Below, one piece after another: positions 1 to 8,909 of a DNA stretch of 24,078 bases. Source of the DNA: Chara braunii (taxonomy: Eukaryota > Streptophyta > Charophyceae > Charales > Characeae); contig BFEA01000017.1 in assembly GCA_003427395.1 (NCBI GenBank), positions 3,067,997-3,092,074 on the forward strand. The letters are read 5' to 3'. The stretch's first letter is position 1. Each line of letters opens with the position of its first letter. The translations under genes and the position numbers were made by a program. The notes under the pieces were generated by a model. It saw only the letters and a program-made list of their open reading frames with translations, was not told the DNA's origin and ran no database searches.

Positions 1-194
1 CGTGGGATACACCTGACACGCCCACACGTTACCTAGGCATACTTATGACCAGGGAGGGACTGGCACCCCAGATGGCCCAAAACATGCTGACGAAATAGAT
101 AAATAAACTAGGGAGATGGGGGAACTCCTTCGCCTCGTTAATCGGGCGCGCCATGATCCTCAACACATCGGTGTTCTCCATGATGTGGTATATA
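1..194 (+). pseudogene. LINE-A reverse transcriptase fragment (duplicate copy)
   Basis: This stretch repeats, with two substitutions (positions 96 and 132), the RT segment found at 695-893. The first 95 bases are identical to 599-693 and 695-789. It encodes part of the region just after the RT catalytic loop (WDTPDTPTRYLGILMTREG) but has an in-frame TAG at 96-98 where the longer copy has CAG. Similarity ends abruptly at 194, inside the triplet run tatata, and is followed by a pyrimidine-rich stretch (about 205-270) that matches nothing else here. It is either a second truncated LINE copy or a misjoined duplicate of the downstream one. It is not functional. Confidence 0.75.
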
Positions 195-344
195 AAGGAT
201 TGGCCAATCTTTTTCGATTCATTTCTCTTCTCCTCCTTCTCCTCCTCCTCCTTTTCCTTCTTCCACTTCATTAGGGCCTCGTATCACCTTTCCTATTAGG
301 ACAGACAGGCCAAAAAAAAGACTTGTAGGAAACACCGACCCTAA

Positions 345-2808
345 AGACCCATCAATTCATAGACTCCCCGAAGTCAACATCGGATCAGCCCACCACCTGA
401 AGCTTCCAACAGCAATCATGTTCGCTGATGACCTCACAGTCCTGATAAGAGCTTCCCACTCCTCTTTCGAAACACTAGTTAAAGCAATGGAAGCATTCAA
501 GCTGGCATCAGAAATGAGGGTAAACTGGGGCAAGACAATCGGATGGTGGCTATCAGAAGAAGAGATACCCAACTTGCAAGGACCGGAGGCGGCAATGGCG
601 TGGGATACACCTGACACGCCCACACGTTACCTAGGCATACTTATGACCAGGGAGGGACTGGCACCCCAGATGGCCCAAAACATGCTGACGAAANCGTGGG
701 ATACACCTGACACGCCCACACGTTACCTAGGCATACTTATGACCAGGGAGGGACTGGCACCCCAGATGGCCCAAAACATGCTGACGAAACAGATAAATAA
801 ACTAGGGAGATGGGGGAACTCCTTCACCTCGTTAATCGGGCGCGCCATGATCCTCAACACATCGGTGTTCTCCATGATGTGGTATATAGCCTCCATATGG
901 ATAATACCAGATAATTCAGTGAAGGAACTGAACCGCATAGCAAGGACCTACTTATGGTCGGGTAATCCCAATAAAACCGAGACTATCCCTAAGATTGCAT
1001 GGCAATATATTATTCGGAAACCGTTGCAGGGGGGTTCTAGGGATTATAGACCCCAGAACTGAAACAAAAGCCCTACAAGCGAAATGGATAGTAAAACTGT
1101 CAATGAGACCAGATAACGCATGGAATGATCTGGTGCTGGACAGCATTAGGGCGCTGGCCCCAGTCCCCTCACCAGAAAACATGTCAGGCCTATTATGGAT
1201 TATGAATAGGGAATGGAACCTACGTCCAAGAGGCAGAAGTTCTAGAAGAGGAACAGAATCAGGCACGACAAGACACTCTACATCCTACTGGTCCGCTCTG
1301 ATCAGAATCTGGAGAGAAATGTTCCCATCGAAAAAGAACAAACCTGTCTCCATGGACGAGGTGCTAAGACAACCGCTCTTTGGAAACGATTGGATAAGAG
1401 AAGAAAACGACAATCCAATACAGCTAGACCACAAATGGCTCTCATGGGTCAAGAATGCGGTCTGGACAGTAGGGCACCTGTGGAACGAGGATAGCAAGTG
1501 CTGGATGACTGAACAAGAACTAAGTAACCAGTTAAAGGGCTGCCATTGCCGAGGACCCAACCTCCTGCACGTCATCAATTGTATCCCTCAGGCGTGGAAA
1601 GATATATTGAGGGAGGTGACCCCATGGAAATTTGGAGAATGGGGGATCAAAGTGCAAGAGACTAACCCACTCCGCGCCTTTCAATTTTCACACATGCAAC
1701 CGGGTTCAAGCACTAAAGCCGTTTTCTCCTCCTTCCCGACAACCCTCTCACAACAAGGCAGGCCAGCAATCGAAAACCAAAATGTGGAAACAACAGTAAT
1801 GGATTTCTTCTTACTAAGGAAAGTGAGAGTTATAGGCTCATGGCCCAAACAAATCTTCAGACCAGACATGGCAGTGAGGAATCTGGAGTTTGATCCGACG
1901 GAATGGGAATGGGTACCATTCAAGGAAAAAAACATTAAAGCACACACCCCCATACAAAACTACACAGTCAAATTTGGCTACAAACTCTTGGTCAAAACAA
2001 AAAATCCAGAACCAATAATAAGAGCCAGATGGCAGAAATTACTAGGCCACGATGCAGATAAACTGACTCACATCCCGTGGAAGAAATTTAAGTCCATGAG
2101 ACCGGTGAAGATCCGAAGCCTTCAGTGACTAATTACATACGCTGCGCTGCCGGTCAACCATTGGCTCCACATACGACGTCACAGAAATGACCCTACTAGC
2201 TCAGAACTATGCGCACTCTGCCCCGATGGAGTCCAAGAGGACCTGGTTCACTGTCTCATTCACTGCAAGGAAGCAACAGAATACTGGGCCAGGGCGTCGG
2301 CACTTTGGGATTTCCTCTTTAACACCCCTTCCCTGAACTACCTATTCAGCTTCTACTCTGGACTGACATTCCGGACCAACTAAAAAAAGCAGAAAGGTTG
2401 TGGTTCGGCCTCATCAGGAAGGTAACGCTGTGGATTATATGGAAAGAAAGATGCAGCGGAACTATTGAAGGCTTGGCCAACTCAAGAGAAAAGGTATGGG
2501 TAGAGACAAGGACCTTGATGCAAGCAGAAATACTCTGCAAGTGGCGAAAGTTACAGCAATCACTACCGGAAGATGAAAGTCAGCAGCTAAAAATCAAGGA
2601 CAAATTCGTCAAGCTCTGGTTACTGGAAGGGAAGGTGGCTGAATTGTGTAACGACCGGATCTGTTGGAAGGACTGGCATAATTCGGATATGAGCAGGAGA
2701 TCCCAACGAGATCAAACACACACAGGGAACAGATGGAAAGAAGGGTCAATAGTGGATGGAGACAAGATATACACAAGAGGGGTCATGGGGAACAGGAACG
2801 GATTATAA
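345..2808 (+). pseudogene. LINE-A ORF2, RT C-terminal half and zinc-binding tail
   Basis: Non-LTR retrotransposon ORF2 remnant. The RT catalytic box is seen at 418-435 (MFADDL), followed by a KTIGWWL-type segment, the RYLGILM region and the thumb/connection (SLIGRAMILN, then RTYLWSGN). Around 1033-1036 the frame changes by one base in a GGGGGGTT run, and reading continues as GIIDPRTETKALQAKWI, typical of LINE sequence after the RT. A TGA at 2126-2128 interrupts the frame, directly followed by a zf-RVT module at about 2146-2320: CALC, then HCLIHC, then EYW. A second frameshift near 2340 leads to the terminal segment LWIIWKERC, ending at the TGA of 2808. The endonuclease and the N-terminal RT motifs are absent, so the copy is 5'-truncated. 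In all: two frameshifts, one nonsense codon and an in-frame 96-bp duplication. Family-level assignment is strong; clade is not determined. Confidence 0.85.
599..789 (+). repeat. 95-bp exact direct repeat flanking a single N
   Basis: Bases 599-693 and 695-789 are identical and are separated only by the N at 694. The same 95 bases open the window (1-95). The period of 96 keeps the LINE frame open, so 32 codons are duplicated. The single N between exact copies looks like a scaffold join between overlapping contig ends. Confidence 0.85.
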
Positions 2809-3408
2809 ACTCTTGGTAACAGGTCGAAGATGAATGAGGCATGGGAAGCGACACTACGGTCCAGAAAGAAGGGAAGATGCAGCCAAACATCGGAAGATTN
2901 TCCTAACCACGGGAACAAGTCGACATTCTCCAGAGGGGGCAAGGTGAGGAGGTCCAATAGCTAAGGCTGCAGAATCACGGGAGGATAGCAGTCATTGGAA
3001 GGAAGGACACAACCGTCCGCGGGAAGGTTAATCNAGNTCGGAAAGTATGACTGGATATGAGGGGATAAAGATCAGAGGTTCACACGGAGAAAGGAGAAGG
3101 GAAACAAAACATTTAGGGAATGAGGGTTAAGGGTTTAAGGGTGGNGGTACCNAGTAGATNGCNAGATNGCGGTTCCAAGATACAGTTTCGAGAAAGGAAG
3201 GGAAAGGGTTACAAGAGTTTATTCAATACATCGGCGGTAACAAGGGCGACCGGAGTTAAAAGGATGAAGCTCTAGGCATACACCAGAGGGTTTAGGGTTT
3301 AGGCTTAGGGAGAGTGAAAAGAACGACAGGGGCCACTAAAAAGGTCTGAGGACACCACACACAGGGACAGGGAGAAGGCACGGGACAGTAGATTGAGCTC
3401 TTCCTAGC
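2809..3408 (+). other. LINE-A 3' untranslated tail with telomere-like motifs
   Basis: No credible ORF. The stretch is purine-rich, with several N bases between 2900 and 3170. Two patches resemble degenerate plant telomere repeats: about 3124-3148 (GGGTTAAGGGTTTAAGGG) and 3288-3310 (GGGTTTAGGGTTTAGGC followed by TTAGGG). The second patch holds two perfect GGGTTTA units. It may be the LINE 3' UTR and tail, or insertion into, or repair with, telomere-like sequence. The exact 3' end of the LINE is not visible. Confidence 0.45.
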
Positions 3409-3861
3409 TTATAGAGTAATCAATGCTGTCCAGGGTTCCTTCGGCCGAACGGAAGGAAGCGTGAGTGAGTGGTTGTATTGCATTTTGACTTGCCGGTGGA
3501 ATAGGAACCGGACTGACGCTCCCCAGAATAGAAGGAGCCAGGACCATAAGGCCCTGTTTGTATTAAAAAAAAAAAAGAAAAAAAAAAGGAAACACCGACC
3601 CTTGGCTGTCAGGAAGAAGAAGGTGTCTGCTGGAAATTGTTCCTCCCATGGATCCTCCAAAACCTCGAAAACCTTTTGCCAAAATCTATTGGCATGTTGC
3701 CAATCTACAGAACAGTGAGACAAGGATTCATTCACACATCCTATAAAGCGGAAAGTCCCCTGTTCCAAGACAAGGATCCTCGATTCCTCCTTCCATTTTT
3801 TTTTTTTGGGAAGAGTTCTCCATTCCATTGGTGGGGTGCTGCACTTGCTGGAAAGGTCCAA
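3409..3861 (-). pseudogene. LINE-B fragment, zinc-binding and C-terminal region
   Basis: The minus strand is open for 150 codons and carries the signature of the zinc-binding region at the end of LINE ORF2: VNESLSHCSVDWQHANRFW (about 3681-3740), which matches the E-x-L-x-HC...A-x-x-F/Y-W pattern also seen in LINE-A. After a homopolymer that translates as a run of Phe (3566-3587), the segment ALWSWLLLFWG resembles the tryptophan-rich stretch that follows zf-RVT in these elements. The upstream Cys pair of the finger is not visible in the same frame, so a small frameshift near 3745-3770 is likely. RT is absent. It is a short, dead fragment in the opposite orientation to LINE-A. Confidence 0.55.
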
Positions 3862-4182
3862 CCTCCCTGTAGCATATCAAGTGCATTGGACCGCTTATAT
3901 TTTCTCCAAAATCACATGCACACATGAGAGTTCACAATGAGTTTGCAACGAGTTTACACTGAAACCCAAAGATGATGAAACCAGATTAGCGCCACTCAGA
4001 AATCACAACAAATCATCATGTTAAGCAGTTTCCAGTGTTCGTGTCACAAGGCGCTCATCAACGCTGTTCACCACGACTCTGTCCAAGTATGTAACTCCCT
4101 CCCTCACTCTCTGAACTCTCTCTTCTTTCTCTCTCTGTCTCTCTGTGCTTGTATCACTAAGTCTGACTCTCTCGCTTATAGT

Positions 4183-4184
<2 letters not shown>

Positions 4185-4215
<31 letters not shown>
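4185..4215. repeat. T31 homopolymer
   Basis: Uninterrupted run of 31 T. On the minus strand it would be the poly(A) tail of a retroposed sequence whose body lies at about 4216-4345. Confidence 0.9.
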
Positions 4216-4216
<1 letters not shown>

Positions 4217-4223
4217 AAAATGC

Positions 4224-4275
4224 CCCCAGCAGTGTTAGTGGTGCTGATAAGAGCAGACACCACTAGCACCTGGGG
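4224..4275. other. Strong hairpin (18-bp stem with a 2-nt bulge)
   Basis: The left arm is CCCCAG (4224-4229), a CA bulge, then GTGTTAGTGGTG (4232-4243). The right arm is CACCACTAGCAC (4258-4269) followed by CTGGGG (4270-4275). Only one pair is a G-T wobble. Three more pairs (CTG/CAG) can form inside the loop. It lies between the T31 tract and the repeat at 4281. It could be a transposon end, a small-RNA precursor-like fold or a chance foldback; no function can be assigned from sequence alone. Confidence 0.6.
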
Positions 4276-4401
4276 AGAGGCTCCATCTATTGGTGGGGAG
4301 CATCACCTGCTGGAAAACGGGTCCAGCGTCCCATATACAGGCCTTTGAAGAAAATCCGGAAACGCCTGCCAGCATTGATTACTCCGGAGGCCAGAGGATT
4401 G

Positions 4402-4478
4402 TAGTCCTATAACACACAACCCGCGACATAGTCCTATATCACACAACCCGTGATATAATCCTATATCACTTATAGGGT
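4402..4478. repeat. 27-bp tandem repeat, about 2.8 copies
   Basis: Units at 4402-4428 and 4429-4455 share TAGTCCTATA, CACACAACCCG and a final A, with a third partial unit at 4456-4478. The following 4479-4708 holds no gene that I can support. Confidence 0.75.
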
Positions 4479-4708
4479 TGTAATGATGACATCACCTCTA
4501 TCCTTTTTTCTCTCACACACTCTGTATTGTTTCCGCCTCACCTTACTATGAGGACATTGACTCTGGATACATCTGCTCGCTACTCAGTGCTACTTCTACT
4601 ACTACACTGGGCAGCTATGACCACCAGTCTGCTTCAGCTCAGGCACTTGGTCAACTCGCAAATAGCGCACAAGCGCTCAGCATCACTTCCACTCCGTTCG
4701 CGACTGGG

Positions 4709-5107
4709 TCATCTGTTCGAAAATGTGGCTGGCCAGTCTTCATATTGACTTGAACTGGGCCTCGACTCGCTCCAGCCTCTGCTTGACTCAACTTGATTCG
4801 GGCTCGTACCGGCTGCCCGCGGCCTGTTTGCTTTTGGAATATTGATGCCCCGTACCTTCCAGAATCTTCCTTGGTGTGCTGCTGCTTTTTGGACTGTTGG
4901 ATGTGACTTTTGACTGGGTACCGGTTGGATTTGACCTATGGGGTACCCGACTTTATCTTTTTTCAGTTTCTGGCTGACTGGGCCTCTTTTGACCTGGGGA
5001 CTTTGATCCTGAAATCCGAATTTGGGGTCTGCAGTGTGAAAATGCCTTTCACTCTCACCGGCTTGATTTCGAGGTCCTCTGAGAAAGTCACAAACTTCAT
5101 CTGTCAA
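4709..5107 (-). CDS. Polar, basic minus-strand ORF, possible pol tail
   Basis: A 132-codon minus-strand ORF starting next to the end of the broken Ty3 pol reading (stop at 5097-5099) and offset from it by one base. Its product is rich in Gln, Lys, Pro and Ser, with no recognisable domain and no membrane segment. Because it continues in the same direction right after the chromodomain-like segment of the pseudogene, it could be that element's C-terminal extension after a frameshift. It could equally be a chance ORF. The related plus-strand element has only a short tail after the same segment, which argues for caution. Confidence 0.25.
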   Translation of the reverse strand: MTDEVCDFLRGPRNQAGESERHFHTADPKFGFQDQSPQVKRGPVSQKLKKDKVGYPIGQIQPVPSQKSHPTVQKAAAHQGRFWKVRGINIPKANRPRAAGTSPNQVESSRGWSESRPSSSQYEDWPATFSNR

Positions 5108-5895
5108 CTATGTTAACTCCTCTCCTAGCTCTGTCATAGTTGGACACTATGTGCGGTGCTGTTTCTATTAGCTCATCTCTAGTAAACCAGTGATCTTCCG
5201 AAGGCTCTTGATAAGCAAATCTGACTTTGTATTGTTGCTGGGGCCTCCCTCTGCATCCTGATCTATAGACATCCTCAGCAACTATTCGGTACTTCGTACT
5301 TGCAATCCATATCCGGAGGAATCATAGATCTTCGAGATGGAAACAGATCATTGCTGACACAAGGTAGCAATTTAGAGGCGTGAAACACCGGATAAGTATG
5401 CAAATGCGGAGGAATTCTAACCACATAGGAAGGACCATCTACATCACTGATCACGTCGAGATGTTCTCCTCTGGAAGAAACTCCTTAGACTTAAACCACC
5501 AGTACTTGGCCCAGCTATCGGCCGCGGAAAAAAATAGAGTAGAAACGTTTCTAGTCGGATGAATTTGGGCGCTCCTGCAGTAGCCCGTACGTTTCCTAAA
5601 ATCGTGGCGCGTTAACGGGCACGACTCTAGGAAGTGCTGGTGGTTTAATCCATACTAAGTCTCCCACAGCGAACGGTGAACGGCTGAAATGCCTATTTGC
5701 CAGCTCAATCATCTGATGCTGTGCCTTTTTTATATTTTCTTTCACTTTTTTCTAAGTCGTTCTCAAACTGCACAGCAAATTCTCTAGTCCCTGGAGGAAA
5801 CCGTTGTACTTGATCAGGGCTTAGACAGTCAAGGCCTGCGCGGACGCCATCCCAAATCTAGCGACACGGCGCCCCAGTACTTCCCGACACTCGCA
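5097..5895 (-). pseudogene. Ty3/gypsy pol 3' end (integrase C-terminus, chromodomain-like)
   Basis: Translating the minus strand in shifting frames recovers the end of a Ty3/gypsy polyprotein. In order from 5895 downwards: an STG plus GWRPR-like segment (about 5895-5835), then SPDQVQRFPPGTREFAVQF (about 5820-5765), then a segment reading AQHQMIELANR and VGDLVWIKPP (about 5725-5640). These are followed by PSYVVRIPPHLHTYPVFHAS (about 5435-5375), and finally QQYKVRFAYQEPS with HWFTRDELIE (about 5240-5150). Each block matches the corresponding part of the plus-strand element at 20050-20730 (PGTAEF, GDYVWVASS, TYPVFHASKLLPF, YLVRFAFQPPTENRWFYRKEL), so the two elements are related. Several frameshifts and stops separate the blocks. 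The integrase core, RNase H, RT, gag and LTRs are not found nearby. It is a degraded fragment, inverted relative to the intact-length element. Confidence 0.75.
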
Positions 5896-6344
5896 GCTGC
5901 ATGCACGACTCGACTCTGAAAAAATAGCTGGGAAAACTACTGGTGGTTTAAGACACAGATCTACAGTACTCAAGGGAGACTGACAAAAGGACTTTAGATG
6001 GAAACAGAAGCGGAAACTAAGGGACAAAGCGGGACAAAGCGGGACAAAACGGGACAAAGCGGGACAAAGCAGGACCAGGGACGAATACAACAGGTCCCAG
6101 CACATGCTTCTCCCCACAAATAGATCCGAGCCTTGCTTTGAAAAAAAGAAAAAGAAAAAAAGGGAGTAGTAGACAGGACAGCAGAAGGGACAGAGATAGG
6201 TCTGTAGAACAGAGACAACCAGGTGCAAATGGATGCATCCCCAAGGTCTGCAATTGTACACAATGCTAAATGGTCAGTATCCTTTACAAAACAACTACAA
6301 CCAAAAAAAACACAATTCTAAATAGTCACTTTGTTTCCCCCTAT
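5896..6344. other. Non-coding stretch with simple repeats
   Basis: Apart from the decamer array at 6021-6080 and a purine run at 6138-6166, nothing recognisable. Minus-strand ORFs here are driven by the repeat and by poly-T. Confidence 0.5.
6021..6080. repeat. Decamer minisatellite (GGGACAAAGC), 5 copies
   Basis: Five head-to-tail units at 6021-6070, differing only by one A for G at the third unit, then a decayed unit at 6071-6080. The repeat is not a multiple of three, so it reads as similar peptides in several frames, which explains overlapping ORFs on the minus strand. Confidence 0.9.
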
Positions 6345-7490
6345 CCCCTGCAGAGGTTGGTCAAGCAGGGAAATCCAATAACTCTACTCTTGGTTGTGCT
6401 AGTAGTGGAATTGTGGCTGCAATGATCAGAGCTACCAATATATCAGAATAATTCCGACTCAGGTCCCGAAAATCCCGTACCATCTCAGAATTGTTACCTT
6501 CTTTTTTGCAGACAATTGTACTGTCCTCTGCAAGGGTGACAAGTCTTGAAGCCATAGCTCATACAATATACATCTCTTAGAAACCACAGCCAACATGAAA
6601 TTTAACTGGGTAACCAAGACTGAGAGGTGGTGGCTACACCCAAATGAAAGTCGTCCTCTAGTTCAGCCACAGGTCGCATGGAAGCCTAAGGAGGAGGCAA
6701 TCGAGTCTTTGGAGTGAGACCCATAAACCTAAACCCCCGACCAACCATGTCAACTCCCCCATTAACATTCCAATTGAAGGAATGAGCAACCGGAGGGGAT
6801 CACATACTCACTGGTAGGTCAGGCTTTAGTCATTAATAGGGCCATCTTGTGGCCGCTTTGGTGCAAAGTAGCCTTTTGACTCCTTATGGAGAAGCAACTA
6901 GCCTTCATATGAAAGGGTGACCACGGCAACATTATGTCAGCCAGCATGTGGCATGGCACTTGATTTCCCAACCCAGGGTTAGGTGGTTAAGGGGTTCTAG
7001 ATCCGCGCGATGAGATAAACTCCCTGCTCTTCAAATTCCTAGTTTGTCTTTTGATTGGCAATGATATTGCCTCGGTCCCCTATGCCTGCATTTAACTGCC
7101 GTGTTTGGCGCAGCAATCTTGCCCATCAAGACAACAACAAGTACACCCCTTGCAATGGATGACTAAGCCCACCATCCCTGTCCCCCCAAATTAAAAGAGG
7201 GATAAATCCCCGACAAACCTGGCCAGATGGGATTTGCTTAAGGACCCGCTCTCACCGCCCTTCTTGCAACTGTCGAGACCAATGGTCCCCAAAAGATGCC
7301 ACCTTCATTGAGATGGCATGAAATCTAGAGACAACCCCAGTTTGGGAATCTTCAAATCATTGATGAACAGGGGAGGTGCTTTCATGAAAAAGCATTCCTC
7401 TTGGCTTCCTTGTTTGATAATGGGAATCTATACAGTGGGTTACCTATGAGATGTTCCCAAGGGTGCCTGCCTCTTCACCCAACTGTCCAT
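6345..7490 (+). pseudogene. LINE-C ORF2 fragment with mutated RT active site
   Basis: Successive frames give a LINE RT. KQGNPITLLLLVVLVVELWL (about 6363-6422) corresponds to the QG-P-S-P-LF motif. FFADNCTVLCKGD (about 6501-6540) is the catalytic loop, with Asn where the second Asp of FADD belongs. Next come MKFNWVTKTERWWLHP (6595-6642) and WKPKEEAIESLE ending in TGA (6716-6718). Further on, ALVINRAILWPLWCKVAF (about 6829-6885), KGDHGNIMSASMWH and GVLDPRDEINSLLFKFLV (about 6993-7046) match the post-RT region of LINE-A. A less certain stretch, IIDEQGRCFHEKAFLLASLF, extends to about 7420. At least three stops and several frameshifts are present. The endonuclease, the N-terminal RT and a clear zinc-binding domain are missing. 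It is a diverged copy of a family different from LINE-A. Confidence 0.75.
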
Positions 7491-7895
7491 GTAGAGCGCC
7501 TGAGCCCGGCCAACAAGAGACGGCTAGCGCTACACGACCCGTGGACGCCAGGGCCCATCCGCCAGGAACCGCGCAAGCACTTGGGAGATGGCGGCCATAC
7601 CGGTCGGTTGTCCCAAGTGACTGCAGCATCGGCAGCCCCCAGCCATCTTTGTGCCGGTGTGAACATATTCACTTGGAGCATGACCGATGTGTTGACGCTA
7701 GCGTGTAAACAAACGGAGCTGGACAGAGGTCTATGCCGACCAGGAGACAAGCGAAGGAGTCGAGCAGATGAGTAAACATACTCGCGCGCAGTAGGACTGG
7801 TGGTGACTTTGGAGCGACAAGAAGTGAAGGTGCATAAATGGTAACGACGATCAGGAGACAAACAGAAGTGTCTACGCAGAGGAAAGGGTAGCAAC
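7491..7895 (+). other. GC-rich stretch, possible 5' leader of the next ORF
   Basis: Base composition rises in GC after the LINE-C remnant. Open frames exist on both strands but show no recognisable domain. If the ORF at 7896 is real, this would be its promoter or 5' UTR; no TATA box or splice signal is convincing. Confidence 0.25.
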
Positions 7896-8444
7896 ATGAT
7901 CTACGAACAGGGAGTAGATTACTACGCTGCGCTTAAAGAGAGGCTGGCGAGTGAAGCGTGGGGGAAGGCTGCTGTTTCCAATCTTGTCATCACTCATTCG
8001 GGGGAGCCTGCGTTACCAGCAATGACAACATCATCATCAACAACAGCAGCATCGAATACAACAACGGCGGCTACTCCGGTGCTCATCGGGGCGATGTCAA
8101 TAATTGCATCAACGCAGCACTCGACAGCAACAACGATTTCAATAACTTCAACCGCACTCCTGAGCTCATGCTCGCCCGGGAGCGACAGCAACTACAACAA
8201 CACCAATAACAACAACGATACTGCCAGGGATAACAACAACAACAACAACATGGATGCTGTGGCAAGTGCGACTGGGCTTTCCCTTTCCCCCCCCCTCCTC
8301 CCTCCCCTCTTGTATTCCTTCTTCCGCTCTTCCGGTGTTGATTGGGGGGAGGGCCGAGTGGATCGGTTGAATGGATTGATTGGTAAACTGGAAGGGGGTG
8401 TGGGGGAGCAAGGAGTGGGATGGTGGCGCGAAGGGGTAGGATAG
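7896..8444 (+). CDS. Hypothetical Ser/Thr/Asn-rich protein (candidate host exon)
   Basis: A 182-codon ORF opening with MIYEQGVDYYAALKERLASE, a plausible folded or helical start. It then becomes low-complexity: Ser/Thr/Ala-rich (codons about 47-105), an Asn run (about 107-128) and a Gly/Trp-rich end encoded by G-rich DNA. The Asn run comes from a CAA/AAC trinucleotide tract (about 8190-8250). An overlapping +2 frame (7958-8209) is also open and Asn-rich, so the tract alone could create both. The start context (gcaacATGa) is acceptable. The true coding part may be only the first about 100 codons, ending in an intron near 8250-8280. No domain or homologue is recognised, and function is unknown. 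The alternative is a chance ORF over a microsatellite. Confidence 0.3.
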   Translation: MIYEQGVDYYAALKERLASEAWGKAAVSNLVITHSGEPALPAMTTSSSTTAASNTTTAATPVLIGAMSIIASTQHSTATTISITSTALLSSCSPGSDSNYNNTNNNNDTARDNNNNNNMDAVASATGLSLSPPLLPPLLYSFFRSSGVDWGEGRVDRLNGLIGKLEGGVGEQGVGWWREGVG

Positions 8445-8486
8445 GGTTGCATGTGATAGGCTAGCTTTACCGCATCTGATTCTGGC

Positions 8487-8909
8487 CATGTGGCAACAGG
8501 GTGGGTAAGGCTTGCTTATGTGTTTGAACAACAATTTGGCACGTGGAATTGGCGAATCTTACTTATTTTACATTTCTATAAACACAGGTTTTGGTCACGT
8601 GGCAGGCCAGGTGGCACTGTGAGGATCGGCACCGGGACTGTTTGTGCGACTGATGCCACGTGGTTATTGTGATTTGACCTTTTTCAATCTTCCTACTCGA
8701 GCGCGCTTTTGGCCATGTGGCAGGGAAGGTGGTGTCGTGAGGATCGCCTCCGGAGCTGTTTGTGTAATTGTTTTGAGCCCTGCCATGTGGGTATTGCGAT
8801 TTGACCCTTTTCAACTTTCAACTTTCCCACTCGAGCGCGTTCTCGATTCATCAGGTTCTCTGGTGGGCACATACCCTCTTGCTATAAACATAGGTTTCCA
8901 CCACGTGGC
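8487..8909 (+). repeat. Degenerate repeats with seven CACGTGG/CATGTGG motifs
   Basis: Motifs lie at 8487 (CATGTGGC), 8540 (CACGTGG), 8596 (CACGTGGC), 8657 (CACGTGG), 8714 (CATGTGGC), 8784 (CATGTGG) and 8902 (CACGTGGC). They are embedded in imperfect repeats: CTCGAGCGCG at 8696 and 8830, CTATAAACA-AGGTTT at about 8576 and 8882, GATTTGACC at about 8671 and 8801, and GTGAGGATCG at about 8621 and 8738. CACGTG is the G-box core and ACGTGGC the core of plant ABRE elements. They may be regulatory or may simply be copies within a decayed tandem array; no gene start lies immediately next to them. Confidence 0.6.

Larger units (their letters stand above)
3818..4325. repeat. Pair of diverged ~45-bp repeats downstream of T-tracts
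   Basis: Bases 3818-3860 and 4281-4325 are clearly related, sharing ATTGGTGGGG and TGCTGGAAA and ending in GGTCCA. Each lies shortly after a T-tract (T12 at 3796-3807, T31 at 4185-4215). Read on the minus strand, both would end in poly(A), as a SINE-like or processed retroposon would. No Pol III A/B box was recognised. The sequence between them (3862-4184) has no gene that I can support. Confidence 0.45.

Noticed and set aside
329-3601. Shared 14-mer GGAAACACCGACCC at about 329 and 3588
   Set aside because: A single 14-base match is expected about once by chance in a 24-kb window, and the surroundings do not align.
5821-6263. Overlapping minus-strand ORFs with repeated Leu/Cys/Pro peptides
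   Set aside because: Produced by the decamer repeat and poly-T; the frames overlap each other and share no domain.
6721-6738. CCATAAACCTAAACCCCC as a telomere remnant
   Set aside because: Only about one and a half CCCTAAA-like units, inside the LINE-C remnant; too weak alone.
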